From the NCBI GenBank assembly GCA_035758845.1, contig DASTVZ010000051.1, positions 1 to 64,000 on the forward strand: a stretch of 64,000 nt of DNA, in the 5' to 3' direction. Below the pieces are notes generated by a model. It did not search any database. It was not told the origin of the DNA and saw only the letters and a list, made by a program, of their open reading frames with translations. Source of the DNA: JALZOC01 sp035758845 (GTDB lineage: Bacteria; Acidobacteriota; Vicinamibacteria; Vicinamibacterales; 2-12-FULL-66-21). The translations under genes and the position numbers were made by a program. Positions 32,419 through 41,128 of this stretch are shown piece after piece (within the stretch, counting starts at the first letter, position 1; each line of letters opens with the position of its first letter).

Positions 32419-32780
32419 ATCGATCTGTCTGAGCTCAGGCTGACCCGCCAGGGAAAACCAGTACCCTGACGCCGAAGGCTTTCGAAGTTCTCCGCGTTCT
32501 GGTCGAACACCACGGCCATCTCGTCGACAAGGAAGCGCTCGTTGCCGCAGTGTGGCCGGACAACTTTGTCGAAGAAGGAGCGCAGCGTGGGTACAACTCC
32601 GACTGTTTCTCCGGACGGCAGACGGATCGCCTACGTGTCCAATGAATCTCCGCTCAAGAAAGTCATGGGTCAAGAGCTGAGCGGCGGATCGCCGGTCGAG
32701 TTTACGAGCAGCGCCACCGAAGAGAGGCATCTGGGTAATCGAGCCGGCGGAACATCGGGAGACGTTCATCCGCAAGACCG
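32419..32780 (+). pseudogene. Decayed CadC-like winged-helix/TolB-propeller regulator
   Basis: Fragments of one gene survive in three frames. IDLSELRLTRQGKPV (from 32419) is followed, after a one-base loss near 32462, by TLTPKAFEVLRVLVEHHGHL and ALVAAVWPDNFVEEG: the OmpR/CadC-type DNA-binding domain. About 30 bases later a different frame reads TVSPDGRRIAYVSNESP, a PD40 blade of the TolB propeller normally located hundreds of residues further on. Another frame then gives RGIWVIEPAE. The transmembrane segment and most of the propeller are gone. Intact versions (wHTH, helix, PD40 propeller) are common regulators in Acidobacteriota. Confidence 0.75.
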
Positions 32781-32796
32781 ACGCAGCATGGACCGC

Positions 32797-33738
32797 TTAC
32801 TTCCGCGGCGGCTTCTCGTCCAGATTGACGGTCAGATCCGCTGGCGTGATCGCGTCGACGACGCCGCCGGCTGGGACGTCGACCTTCGCAATCCATAGCA
32901 GCGCGTTCAACACAACCTTGCGCTGACTCACGTCCCCCCAATTCGTGTGCGTGTGACCCCCGGTAAAGCCGAAGCTTCGTCCGCCACCCGGCCGCTCGTA
33001 GACCCACATCATGGTTTCAACCTTGCCGCTGTCGGCAATGATGTGTGGATACGGACCGGGAGGGGAAACGTAGGGTCCCTTGCGGACCTCGTCGCTCGGT
33101 TTTGCCGTAAGGATCGGAGTGAGCCGTTTCATCGCGGATTGTTCGGGCGTCCAGCGCATGTTGAAGTACCACTCGTCACGATTGCTGAACGGCTTCACGC
33201 CGCGCGTGACGGGGTGGTTCGGAAACGACTCGAACATCGGCGTCCACATCGGATTCACCGAGAAATTCGTTTCGTAGTAGCCGGCGTTCCAGCGCTGCAT
33301 CGCCTCGCCGGTTTCTCCGGCGGGAACTTCTACGCCGTAATGACCGAAGCCAAGTCCGACGCCTTTGGCCGCCAGCGCGTCGAGCACTTTCATGTGATCG
33401 CGTTGAATCGCCGGATGTCCCTTGCCGCCATCAGCATAGATGAACACGGCGTCGGCGCCATCGACGGCGGCATTGTCGTCCTCCGGTTTGCCGTCGACGG
33501 TCTTGCTCGGCCAGCCCATGGTGTAAACCTCAACGGTGACACCCTTGACGCTGGACAATGCCTTCTGTAGCAGCATGCATCCGGCGCGAAACTCGTGCAT
33601 ACCGGGTGGATGGCTAGGTCTGCCTGCAATCAGGACGATCCGTTTGTCGGCAGCGTCGACAAAATGATTCGATGCGATTATGGCAATCGCGACGAGCAAT
33701 CCTGCCATTCGGCTCCAGCGTGTGAATGCCAGCGTCAT
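32797..33738 (-). CDS. Exported ThuA-domain protein
   Basis: A 313-residue protein with signal peptide (AGLLVAIAIIASNHFVDA). The ThuA (class I glutamine amidotransferase-like) fold fills the rest: IVLIAGRPSHPPGMHEFRAG, AVFIYADGGKGHPAIQRDH, GVGLGFGHYGVEVPAGETGE, HPVTRGVKPFSNRDEWYFNM and GFTGGHTHTNWGDVSQRKVVL. ThuA proteins are linked to trehalose or other disaccharide use in rhizobia, but exported versions in Acidobacteriota and Planctomycetes have no proven role. The nucleophilic cysteine of true amidotransferases is absent (GHYGVEV). ATG 33738 is preceded by AGAGGAA. Convergent with the CadC remnant. Confidence 0.85.
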   Translation of the reverse strand: MTLAFTRWSRMAGLLVAIAIIASNHFVDAADKRIVLIAGRPSHPPGMHEFRAGCMLLQKALSSVKGVTVEVYTMGWPSKTVDGKPEDDNAAVDGADAVFIYADGGKGHPAIQRDHMKVLDALAAKGVGLGFGHYGVEVPAGETGEAMQRWNAGYYETNFSVNPMWTPMFESFPNHPVTRGVKPFSNRDEWYFNMRWTPEQSAMKRLTPILTAKPSDEVRKGPYVSPPGPYPHIIADSGKVETMMWVYERPGGGRSFGFTGGHTHTNWGDVSQRKVVLNALLWIAKVDVPAGGVVDAITPADLTVNLDEKPPRK

Positions 33739-34011
33739 GTCGGTTCCTCTCAATGCGCCCGCGCGGTAGTCGACCGGCGATGATAGCCGTCGCGTGAGCA
33801 GGGCGTCAATGCGCGTCGCGTTTCTTGCAAACGGAATACGACACCGGGTCGTCTAATTGATGAATTGGTGAGTGAAGCGGCGTTGCAAAGCGGGCGGCAC
33901 TTCACCAAGTCACGCATTCACCAATTGTAGGAGTCCCATGTCAGGCTGGTTGGAGTCTCTCAAGCAGGATCCGATGATCGCGTTGAGACAAGAGTGAGCG
34001 CGCGGTCGCGA
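33739..34011. other. Intergenic region with fold-back repeat and a 19-codon ORF
   Basis: From about 33853 to 33928, GAATTGGTGAGTGAAG faces CACTTCACC and CATTCACCAATT, forming an imperfect hairpin with partly 7-bp phasing. A short frame follows at 33938-33997 (ATG after TAGGAG; MSGWLESLKQDPMIALRQE). It could be a tiny peptide or the stub of a lost gene. Nothing else was recognised. Confidence 0.45.
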
Positions 34012-34383
34012 TCAGTCTTTCGCCTTATGCGACTCCTCGATCAGCACCAGTCCACTCTGGACTGCGCCTGGGAGCTTGATGATGTTGCCCAGGCCGCCTA
34101 AGTCGTAGCCCTCCTGCAGGTGGCCTGTCACGTTGACCCGCGCACCCTTGCGCGGAGCGCCACCGCTGGTCACGACCCACAAACTCTGGCCCGCGTCCGA
34201 GATGCGATAGGCTCCGCGCCCGAGGACGGAAGCGCTTTCGTCGACGGTCCCGTGAACCGTAACGGTCTGATTGCGGTACTTGGCCGGATCCGCCAGGACC
34301 TGATTGATGCTCTTCGCGCCGCAACCAGCGGCAAGAAGCCCTACCGTGAACAGAACCGTCAAGCGTCCTTTCCGACTCACCAT
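34012..34383 (-). CDS. Small lipoprotein with OB-fold-like domain
   Basis: A 123-residue protein. The signal sequence ends in LLAAGC, a good lipobox, so the mature protein is lipid-anchored. The mature part reads INQVLADPAKYRNQTVTVHGTV, then GRGAYRISDAGQSLWVVTSG and KGARVNVTGHLQEGY, a five-strand pattern like the OB-fold of YgiW/DUF4920-type or cytochrome c maturation (CcmE-like) proteins. The role is unknown; possibly metal or ligand binding in the periplasm. ATG 34383 has GAGGTG upstream. It is divergent from the large DUF2339-like gene. Confidence 0.78.
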   Translation of the reverse strand: MVSRKGRLTVLFTVGLLAAGCGAKSINQVLADPAKYRNQTVTVHGTVDESASVLGRGAYRISDAGQSLWVVTSGGAPRKGARVNVTGHLQEGYDLGGLGNIIKLPGAVQSGLVLIEESHKAKD

Positions 34384-34581
34384 CGGCACCTCACTTACCG
34401 ACGAGGATAGTCCTGACGCCTGCCGATTTCCAACTCGGTCGAGCCGGCGCGGGTAGCTCTTTGCATGACGCATTGAGCGGGCGTCGATTTGCGGGCGTTT
34501 CGTCGCGTGATCGACGGATTTCCGGAGATACCCTCGAGGTTTGCCTTCGGATTTCCGGCAGGGCTTCTTGGGAGGGATGCA

Positions 34582-36354
34582 GTGGAAGATCGCCTCTCCC
34601 GGCTGGAGTCGCGAGTCGCGTACCTCAGCGATCGTGTTGCCAGTCTCGAGCAACGTCTCGAACGCGACGAGGAGCGCTCTCCGGGGATTATTGCCGCGTC
34701 CCGTGATCGCTCGGCATTCGACCCATCCATCGATACCGAGAAGATTCGCGTTCAATACTTGCTCGGGCTTGCCGGCCGCACGTTGGTTGTACTTGGCGGC
34801 GCATATCTCCTGCGCGCCTTCACCGAATCGCGGCTTCTGACGGCATTCGCTGGGGTCGGTCTCGGAATTCTTTACGGCGCACCCTGGCTGTTACTCGCGT
34901 CCCGGGCGGCTGCTCGCGGTGCCCAACTCGACGCGTTCGTTCACGCGCTCACCGCCGCGCTCATTGGTTACCCGCTTGTCTGGGAGGCGACTCTTCGCTT
35001 CGGTGTCGCCTCCGCGCCGCAGAGCGCTGCATTACTTGGAATCCTCACCAGCGGCGCCTTCGTCCTGTCTTGGGCCCGCTCGCTTCAGGGCCTTGCCTGG
35101 GTCGCCATGATCGGGACCTTGATCTCTGCGATCGGCCTCGCGATCGGCACCGGCGTTTGGATCCCCTACACCGTGGTCGGAATAGCTGTCGGCATCGGAA
35201 CGTTGTGGCTCGGATATACGCGCGACTGGACCGCCCTGCGATGGCCGGCCGCGGCCATCGCCAATGCGATGCTGCTGATTGTGACCGCCCGTTCGGCCGT
35301 GCACGGTCACTTGAGGGCGGCGTTGGCCGTGCAGATGTTGATGCTCGCCGGGTATCTGGGGAGCTTCGCCATTCGTACGCTCTTTATTGGCAGGCCGGTC
35401 ATCCCATTCGAGGTAGCGCAATCGATTTGCGTTCTGCTGGTCGCTTTTGGCGGCGCGATCTCGCTGATTCGCGGCAGCGGCTCGAATGTCCTCGTTGTGG
35501 GCGTCGCGAGCCTCGTACTCGCAGTGGCTGGATATGTTGTCGCGTTCTCTTTCGTCGATCGCCATCGGCACCGAAAGAACTTCTTCTTCTACGCGCAGCT
35601 CGCGCAACTCTTCGCCATCGTCGGGATTGGCCTGTGTGTCGGCAGTGCCGCTGGATCGGCAGTGTACTCACTCGCAGCGGTTGTGACCGCCGCGCTCGCG
35701 CGACACAAGGGACGTCTGACGCTCGCCCTACAAGCCGCCGTTTACGCGATTGCCGGAGCGCTGGCCTCAGGATTGGTGGAGCACGCCACGATGGCGTTGT
35801 TATCGGCCGCGATGGATTCGTACTTTTTTTCTCTCACATCCATGCTGGCGCTGACGGCGCTCGTCGTCGTGACGTTTCTTCCGGTGAGAAATCCGATCAA
35901 ATCGGCCGCAGTTTTGGCGAGCGTTCTGCGTGTCGTGCTGCTTGCTCTTCTCGTGTGGACCGCTGCCGGTGTGTCGATCGCCATCCTTGTACTACTTGGT
36001 GGCGAGCACATGGGCGGCCCCTTGCTGTCGACAATTCGCACCGCGGTACTCGTGTTCGCCACGTTGGCACTTGCCTTTGCGGCTCACTATGCACGCGCCC
36101 GCGAGGCGGCTTGGCTTGTTTATCCGCTGCTGTTGGTCGCCGGCATGAAGCTCGTAGTGATTGATTTTCCCCAGGGCCACCCCCAGACGCTGTTTGCGGC
36201 CCTCGCGCTCTATGGGATCGCGCTCAGCGCCGCGCCGCGGCTACTGCGTCGAGCCGTGCTTCCACCACGTACCCCTTCCTCGGGGCGAACGCCCGGTGCG
36301 GCTCGAACAGCGTCGGCGGACGCGCTCGCCGTTGCACGAGAGCGTCGCCTGTAA
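34582..36354 (+). CDS. DUF2339-like polytopic membrane protein
   Basis: A 590-residue protein. Start GTG 34582 is chosen because GGAGGG lies six bases upstream and the frame then begins with a coiled coil (VEDRLSRLESRVAYLSDRVASLEQRLERDEE broken at about residue 25). The remainder is about 16-18 hydrophobic helices, starting LLGLAGRTLVVLGGAYLLRAF, with short loops and a basic Pro-rich C-terminus. This layout, a coiled coil followed by many helices, matches DUF2339 and related uncharacterised predicted membrane proteins, some with a possible surface-polysaccharide role. No catalytic motif is visible. Confidence 0.75.
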   Translation: MEDRLSRLESRVAYLSDRVASLEQRLERDEERSPGIIAASRDRSAFDPSIDTEKIRVQYLLGLAGRTLVVLGGAYLLRAFTESRLLTAFAGVGLGILYGAPWLLLASRAAARGAQLDAFVHALTAALIGYPLVWEATLRFGVASAPQSAALLGILTSGAFVLSWARSLQGLAWVAMIGTLISAIGLAIGTGVWIPYTVVGIAVGIGTLWLGYTRDWTALRWPAAAIANAMLLIVTARSAVHGHLRAALAVQMLMLAGYLGSFAIRTLFIGRPVIPFEVAQSICVLLVAFGGAISLIRGSGSNVLVVGVASLVLAVAGYVVAFSFVDRHRHRKNFFFYAQLAQLFAIVGIGLCVGSAAGSAVYSLAAVVTAALARHKGRLTLALQAAVYAIAGALASGLVEHATMALLSAAMDSYFFSLTSMLALTALVVVTFLPVRNPIKSAAVLASVLRVVLLALLVWTAAGVSIAILVLLGGEHMGGPLLSTIRTAVLVFATLALAFAAHYARAREAAWLVYPLLLVAGMKLVVIDFPQGHPQTLFAALALYGIALSAAPRLLRRAVLPPRTPSSGRTPGAARTASADALAVARERRL

Positions 36355-36364
36355 GTCTCAAATC

Positions 36365-36718
36365 TCATCTTCCGGCATGGAGATCCGCATGGTGGTGCCA
36401 GCTCACCAGAAAGAGCACACCAACCAGCAACAGCGGACCGGAAATAGCGACAATCCAATCAAGACGCCCTCTCACCATCATGGCGTAGAGCACCGCAAGG
36501 CCGATGAATGCGATCGCGCCGATCCACTGATATCTCCAGGCCACGGCGACGACTGCGAGCACGAGCAGCGACGGAATGAGGTGAATCGCAAAATCGGGTA
36601 ACGCCGACACCCCCGAGCGTTCGTTGAACGCATCCATCGCGAACAACGCGAGGAATGCGGCGACGACGATTCCAGCAATCCTGGGTCCCCACAACAGAAG
36701 GTTTTGCGTGCTTGTCAT
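36365..36718 (-). CDS. Four-helix membrane protein (DUF7670-like)
   Basis: A 117-residue protein with four predicted helices (LLLWGPRIAGIVVAAFLALFA, FAIHLIPSLLVLAVVAVAW, IGAIAFIGLAVLYAMM, WIVAISGPLLLVGVLFLVSW) and a His-rich end (WHHHADLH). Small proteins of this pattern, beginning W-x-P-R-x-x-G and containing FALDAF/FAMDAF, are widespread and uncharacterised. ATG 36718 is preceded by ATAAGGAA. Convergent with the DUF2339-like gene, with only 10 bp between stops. Confidence 0.75.
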   Translation of the reverse strand: MTSTQNLLLWGPRIAGIVVAAFLALFAMDAFNERSGVSALPDFAIHLIPSLLVLAVVAVAWRYQWIGAIAFIGLAVLYAMMVRGRLDWIVAISGPLLLVGVLFLVSWHHHADLHAGR

Positions 36719-36894
36719 TTCCTTATACTCCGGCAACGTTTACACACGAATATCTCCCTAAAGCACGCGTTTGTAATGAAGGAACGATGTGTAACCGTGA
36801 GATTTCGCTGAAACACCGCGTTTTTCCGGTCAATGTCCGATACCGCTCGCGTCTTGCTCTTCGACGTGTGGATCCGTTCGGGGAGTCGAAGATC

Positions 36895-37095
36895 ATGAAA
36901 CAGCGAATCGCGATGCTGTGCTGCGTGATGATGTTTCAGAGTTCCGTCGTCATCGCTGGTGAGACGGGAGACACTCTGCCGGTATCATCCGTGAGCGTCT
37001 CACAACAGCAGTCGAACATGGGTCCGCTCCGTCGCGCGTCGAATCGGACGCAGTCAGGACGACGGTTAACACAGCCGGTCGGCAACCGTCAGTGA
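36895..37095 (+). CDS. Small exported protein, unknown
   Basis: A 66-residue frame beginning MKQRIAMLCCVMMFQSSVVIAG, a plausible signal peptide with cleavage near IAG/ET. The mature part is 44 polar residues rich in Ser, Arg and Gln (SVSVSQQQSNMGPLRRASNR). A GGGGAG motif lies about 13 bases upstream of ATG 36895, further than ideal. No homologous family recognised. It may be a real small secreted protein or a chance frame. Confidence 0.45.
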   Translation: MKQRIAMLCCVMMFQSSVVIAGETGDTLPVSSVSVSQQQSNMGPLRRASNRTQSGRRLTQPVGNRQ

Positions 37096-37181
37096 ATCGA
37101 AGTCTCGCAAGGGACTCGGCGGTGGCTCGCGCGATCGTCAGCAGCCTGGCTGGCGCCAGAACTGATCAGGCGTCGGCGGGC

Positions 37182-38069
37182 TCAGTGCTTGAACGGCCCG
37201 CCCGTGTCCTTGAACCATCCGCCACTATCCTTGTAGGGTGACCACTCGGCATCTTTGAATGGCGAGGGAATCGGCGCCGCTGTCGTCGGCTGCACAGCTT
37301 CCTTGCGAGACAACCCCCACTTACGCAGCGTCACGTTCCCAGGAAATCCGCTGAACGTCGGTCCGACGAGGGTATACACGTCCGCCATTTGCTGCTTCGA
37401 CAGCCCGGCGCGCACGGGAGCGCCGACGATGTTGGCGAGTTCGCGCACGAACGTCATTCCGTTGGCGCCCTGCGCGATGCGGCACGAGTGCAGCTCGATG
37501 AAGCCGAAGTTGTGCATCAGCGGGCCAATCTGAGCGAGCACTGACGCTAACGACTGCAGAAGCGAAAGGGTGATGACCGCATGCGCGGCGATGCCATCAA
37601 TGCCACCCGTAGAGTGGCGGGAACCGGCTGAGACCGCGACAAGTCCTGGCCCACCGTGACCGTGCAATCGCAGCATCATGATCGACTGTTGGCCCCTGGC
37701 GCGAGCGCGGATTTCGTTCACCAGCTGCGCGACGCCATTCGACATCCCTCCGCTCTCAATGACAATCGCCGACGGCGACGTCAATTTCGGCAGCGCGATT
37801 TCGACCACGGCAGGATCGGTGATGTCAACGGCCTCGACGACCTGCAACTGCGCTCGCGTGAGGAGAAAGCTCCATATCGGCGGGTCGGCCACACCTTTCG
37901 GTCCCGATTGCTTCATCACCTGCGCGCGAAACCGATCGACTGCCGCCGCGGTTTTTGCTCCGAAGCTGCCATCGGTCACAAGTCTTGGGCGAATGGACGG
38001 GTCGCGATTCAGAAGAATCTGGAGAGCAACGACGCGCGCACTTTTTTCACCACTTTCGACGCGCAGCAT
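37182..38069 (-). CDS. Peptidoglycan-binding/caspase-fold-like protein with FKD tail
   Basis: A 295-residue protein. Residues about 1-75 form a PG_binding_1 domain (VVALQILLNRD, VTDGSFGAKTAAAVDRFRAQ). Residues about 95-250 look like a clan CD (caspase/gingipain-like) fold: a strand ending in LRLHGHGG (His136/His138), then a strand ending in FIELHSCRIAQG (Cys196), the usual His-Gly and Cys dyad order. The C-terminus repeats a short acidic/aromatic motif (PFKDAEWSPYKDSGG, WFKDTGGPFKH). No signal peptide. An association with the cell wall is suggested by the first domain, but without a secretion signal this is unsettled. It may be a cysteine peptidase or an inactive relative. Confidence 0.65.
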   Translation of the reverse strand: MLRVESGEKSARVVALQILLNRDPSIRPRLVTDGSFGAKTAAAVDRFRAQVMKQSGPKGVADPPIWSFLLTRAQLQVVEAVDITDPAVVEIALPKLTSPSAIVIESGGMSNGVAQLVNEIRARARGQQSIMMLRLHGHGGPGLVAVSAGSRHSTGGIDGIAAHAVITLSLLQSLASVLAQIGPLMHNFGFIELHSCRIAQGANGMTFVRELANIVGAPVRAGLSKQQMADVYTLVGPTFSGFPGNVTLRKWGLSRKEAVQPTTAAPIPSPFKDAEWSPYKDSGGWFKDTGGPFKH

Positions 38070-38226
38070 GGCAGACCCCCCTTATTTCAAGTCTATCCCT
38101 TTGCCGTGAACAGGTGGTGGTCTCTTCTCTCGTCACAGTAGAACGTCTTTCCGTTGAACGATCGCCCACTCGAGTCCGTAGAATAGACCGCGTGCCACGA
38201 CCGGCCCCGTCGCCCGGAGACCCTCA

Positions 38227-40638
38227 ATGTCTGACCTGTTCAAGGAAATCCGGTACAGCTTTCGCGCGCTCCTGAAACGTCCCCTCCTCACCCTGACCGT
38301 CGCGACAACGCTGGCCCTCGGCCTCGGCGCGAACGCCGCCATCTTCAACCTGATCGATCGGCTCGTCCTCCGGCCTTATCCACTCGAGGACCCCGACTCG
38401 GTCGTCCTGCTATCCGAGACCGCGCCGAGTCTCGAATTCAAGAAAGAGGCGGTCTCTCCTGCCAACTTTCTTGATTGGCGCGCCGAGGCGCGAACGCTCG
38501 ACTTTCTTTCCGGTTACGTGTGGTGGGATGCCAACCTCGTTGATCGGGGTAATCCAGAGCGGCTGCCCGGATTTCGGATCACCAGCGGATTTTTCGAGGC
38601 GTTGAGAGTGAAGCCGGCGCTGGGGCGGTCTTTGGTCCGTGACGACGAGACCTTCGGCCGTCATCATGTCGTGATCGTCAGCGACGCATTGTGGAAGCGC
38701 CGGTTTGATGCCGACCCATCAGTGATCGGACGAGCCATCATCGTTGACGGAGAGCCGCACCAGATCATCGGCGTCATGCCGCCGCGGTTTGCATTTCCTG
38801 ACGGCTCTCAAATCTGGGCGCCGGTTGCATTCGACCCCAAAACGCCTCCGAGCCGCACGGCCAGATACCTTACTCCAATTGCGCGCATCCGCAACGGAAG
38901 CACGCTCGAGGGCGTGCAGTCAGAACTGTCGCTCATCGCGGCGCGGCTCGCGCGCGAGTACCCGCAAGCAAACCGTAATCACGGCGTTCATGTCTACACG
39001 TTGACGCAGGGCATGCTTGACGAGGGGACCGGTGCGTTGCTGTCGCTATGGCAGGCATCGGCGTTCATCGTGCTCCTCATTGCCTGCGCGAATATCGCGA
39101 ACCTCTTGTTGGCACGCGCGTCGGAGCGGCGGCATGAAACAGGCGTGCGCATCGCGCTCGGAGCGACACGCGGCCGGATCGCACGCGAGTCGCTGATCGA
39201 AAGCGCGCTCCTTGCAATGATCGCGGTCCCACCGGCATTGGGATTTGCCTGGCTCAGTCTCTACGCGCTGCGTATCAGCATGCCCGCCAACATCCTGCGG
39301 TTCGTGCCCGGCTTCGAATCGCTGGGTCCCGACTTTCGACTGGTCGCCTTCACGATTGGAATCGCCTTCGTCACAGCGTGCATCTTCGGGCTGCTGCCGG
39401 CACTGCAGTCAGCACGATCGTCAGTGACGGAAACGCTGAAAGAAGGGGGCCGCACATCGACCGGGCGTCAAACGATTCGTCGCGCGATTGTCGTTCTCGA
39501 GATCGCCATTGCGCTGCCGCTACTCGTCGCCGCGGGACTCGGTGTTGTCGGTACCCATAAATTTCTCACCGGGCCCCAGGGATACGATCCAGATGGGCTT
39601 CTCACCATGAAGCTCATCCTGCCGGACCGTAGTTATCCCGACGACGCAGCACGGCGGCTTTTCGTGACGAAGACGATCGATGCTCTCCGTCAGATCGCCA
39701 GCGTGGAGCAGGCGGCGGCGATCAACAACATGCCGACGAGCGGCTCGAACTCGTCGCGTGCAGTTGACATCGAAGGCCATCCCCCGGCCGATTCAAATAA
39801 CCTTCCGTCGGTGGATTACCGGACAATCACCAGTGATTACTTTTCGGCGTTGCGCATACCGGTGGTCCGCGGGCGTGCTTTCAATGCCGCCGATCGCGAA
39901 GACACGCAACCGGTCGTAATTGTGTCGCAATCGATGGCGCGGAAATTCTGGCCGAATGAAGAACCGATCGGACGGCGAATGAAGGTGCGCAATGGCCCAT
40001 GGTTGACCGTCGTCGGGATTTCCGGCGATGTGATCCACGATTGGTTCAACCGTCGAAATACACCCGCAATATATCGGCCCTTGGCTCAATCGCCGGATGA
40101 TTATCTGTGCCTTGTCGTTCGCACGAGTGGCGAACCGACGGCCATCGCACCAGAGGCGCGACGTGCCTTGCTGAATATCGATCCGGACCAACCCGTGTTC
40201 GACGTGATGACGATGCGCCGTGCGCTCCACGAGCGGACGATCGGTCTGCAGTACCTCGCGGCAATCATGACGACGTTTGCCGCAATCGCGCTTCTGCTCG
40301 CGACCGTCGGCCTCTACGCACTGGTAACGTACTTCGTCGCGCAACGGCGGCACGAAATCGGCGTTCGCATCGCGCTCGGCGCATCGGCGCGGGACGTCGT
40401 GAGATTGACGGTCGGGCAGGCGCTGCGAATGACGCTGACCGGCGCGGCGATCGGTGCCATCCTCGCCGTGGCACTCAGCCGCCTGATGCAAGCCGGCCTG
40501 CTCGGGATCGCCTCCAGCGATCCACGAATCCTGGTTGCATTCGCGTCAGTCTTGATAGTGGCGGCGCTTGTGGCCGGTTACGTGCCGGCGCGAAGAGCGG
40601 CGGCGATCGATCCGATCGCCGCGCTGAGGGTGGAGTAG
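38227..40638 (+). CDS. ADOP-type ABC permease (two FtsX domains), solitary
   Basis: An 803-residue permease with the duplicated MacB-PCD/FtsX plan. N-terminal MSDLFKEIRYSFRALLKRP leads into the helix LALGLGANAAIFNLIDRLVL and PCD 1 (about 50-245). FtsX 1 follows (about 275-405; ACANIANLLLARASERRHE), then a helix near 425, PCD 2 (about 445-650), and FtsX 2 (about 680-800; YFVAQRRHEIGVRIALGASA) ending PARRAAAIDPIAALRVE. No ATPase gene is adjacent. It is not in tandem with the two ADOPs at 11133-16027 and lacks neighbours that would suggest a role. Confidence 0.93.
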   Translation: MSDLFKEIRYSFRALLKRPLLTLTVATTLALGLGANAAIFNLIDRLVLRPYPLEDPDSVVLLSETAPSLEFKKEAVSPANFLDWRAEARTLDFLSGYVWWDANLVDRGNPERLPGFRITSGFFEALRVKPALGRSLVRDDETFGRHHVVIVSDALWKRRFDADPSVIGRAIIVDGEPHQIIGVMPPRFAFPDGSQIWAPVAFDPKTPPSRTARYLTPIARIRNGSTLEGVQSELSLIAARLAREYPQANRNHGVHVYTLTQGMLDEGTGALLSLWQASAFIVLLIACANIANLLLARASERRHETGVRIALGATRGRIARESLIESALLAMIAVPPALGFAWLSLYALRISMPANILRFVPGFESLGPDFRLVAFTIGIAFVTACIFGLLPALQSARSSVTETLKEGGRTSTGRQTIRRAIVVLEIAIALPLLVAAGLGVVGTHKFLTGPQGYDPDGLLTMKLILPDRSYPDDAARRLFVTKTIDALRQIASVEQAAAINNMPTSGSNSSRAVDIEGHPPADSNNLPSVDYRTITSDYFSALRIPVVRGRAFNAADREDTQPVVIVSQSMARKFWPNEEPIGRRMKVRNGPWLTVVGISGDVIHDWFNRRNTPAIYRPLAQSPDDYLCLVVRTSGEPTAIAPEARRALLNIDPDQPVFDVMTMRRALHERTIGLQYLAAIMTTFAAIALLLATVGLYALVTYFVAQRRHEIGVRIALGASARDVVRLTVGQALRMTLTGAAIGAILAVALSRLMQAGLLGIASSDPRILVAFASVLIVAALVAGYVPARRAAAIDPIAALRVE

Positions 40639-40649
40639 CCGGTCGAAGG

Positions 40650-40868
40650 TCAGCGATCCCCGCGGTCCCCTTGACCTCGCTTGGCCCTCGTCTTACTTCG
40701 TCGACGCCGATCGTTGGACAGCGATCTCCCCACGTCGTCTGACTCGGTGAACCGACCGCTCGCTCCTCGTCTCACGTATCGCCTGTCGCCGCGAGGTGAG
40801 ATCAGCTCTCGCTCTGCGGCGCGTCTTCTAGAGGTCGACTTCCGTGCGGTGGAACTCTTTTTTGCCAT
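40650..40868 (-). CDS. Small, very basic conserved protein
   Basis: A 72-residue protein with many Arg and Lys, beginning MAKKSSTARKSTSRRRAAE and containing RGDRRYVRRGASGRFTESDD followed by VGRSLSNDRRRRSKTRAK. This block is conserved across small uncharacterised proteins in many phyla. ATG 40868 is preceded by GGAGGG at eight bases. The charge suggests nucleic acid binding, which is inference. Convergent with the ADOP gene, 11 bp between stops. Confidence 0.78.
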   Translation of the reverse strand: MAKKSSTARKSTSRRRAAERELISPRGDRRYVRRGASGRFTESDDVGRSLSNDRRRRSKTRAKRGQGDRGDR

Positions 40869-41128
40869 GGATGTGCCTCCCTCCGGAGTTCCTTGCAACT
40901 CTGTCGCCCGAAAGGCTCAACAGTGAGCGGAGCGAAGCGTTCGAAATGTGATCGAATACCGCAGAGTCGAAACGGCCGGGATGTGGTGCTCGAACGCGTT
41001 TCTACATACGTTCGTCATCAAGTACGCCGACCTGCGCTCGAGCTGAATTTCGTCTGTCGCGATGTGGCACGGACGCCGATGGTCGCGGTTGCTACAATGA
41101 ACTCTGCCAGCCAGAGCCAGGGAATCCA

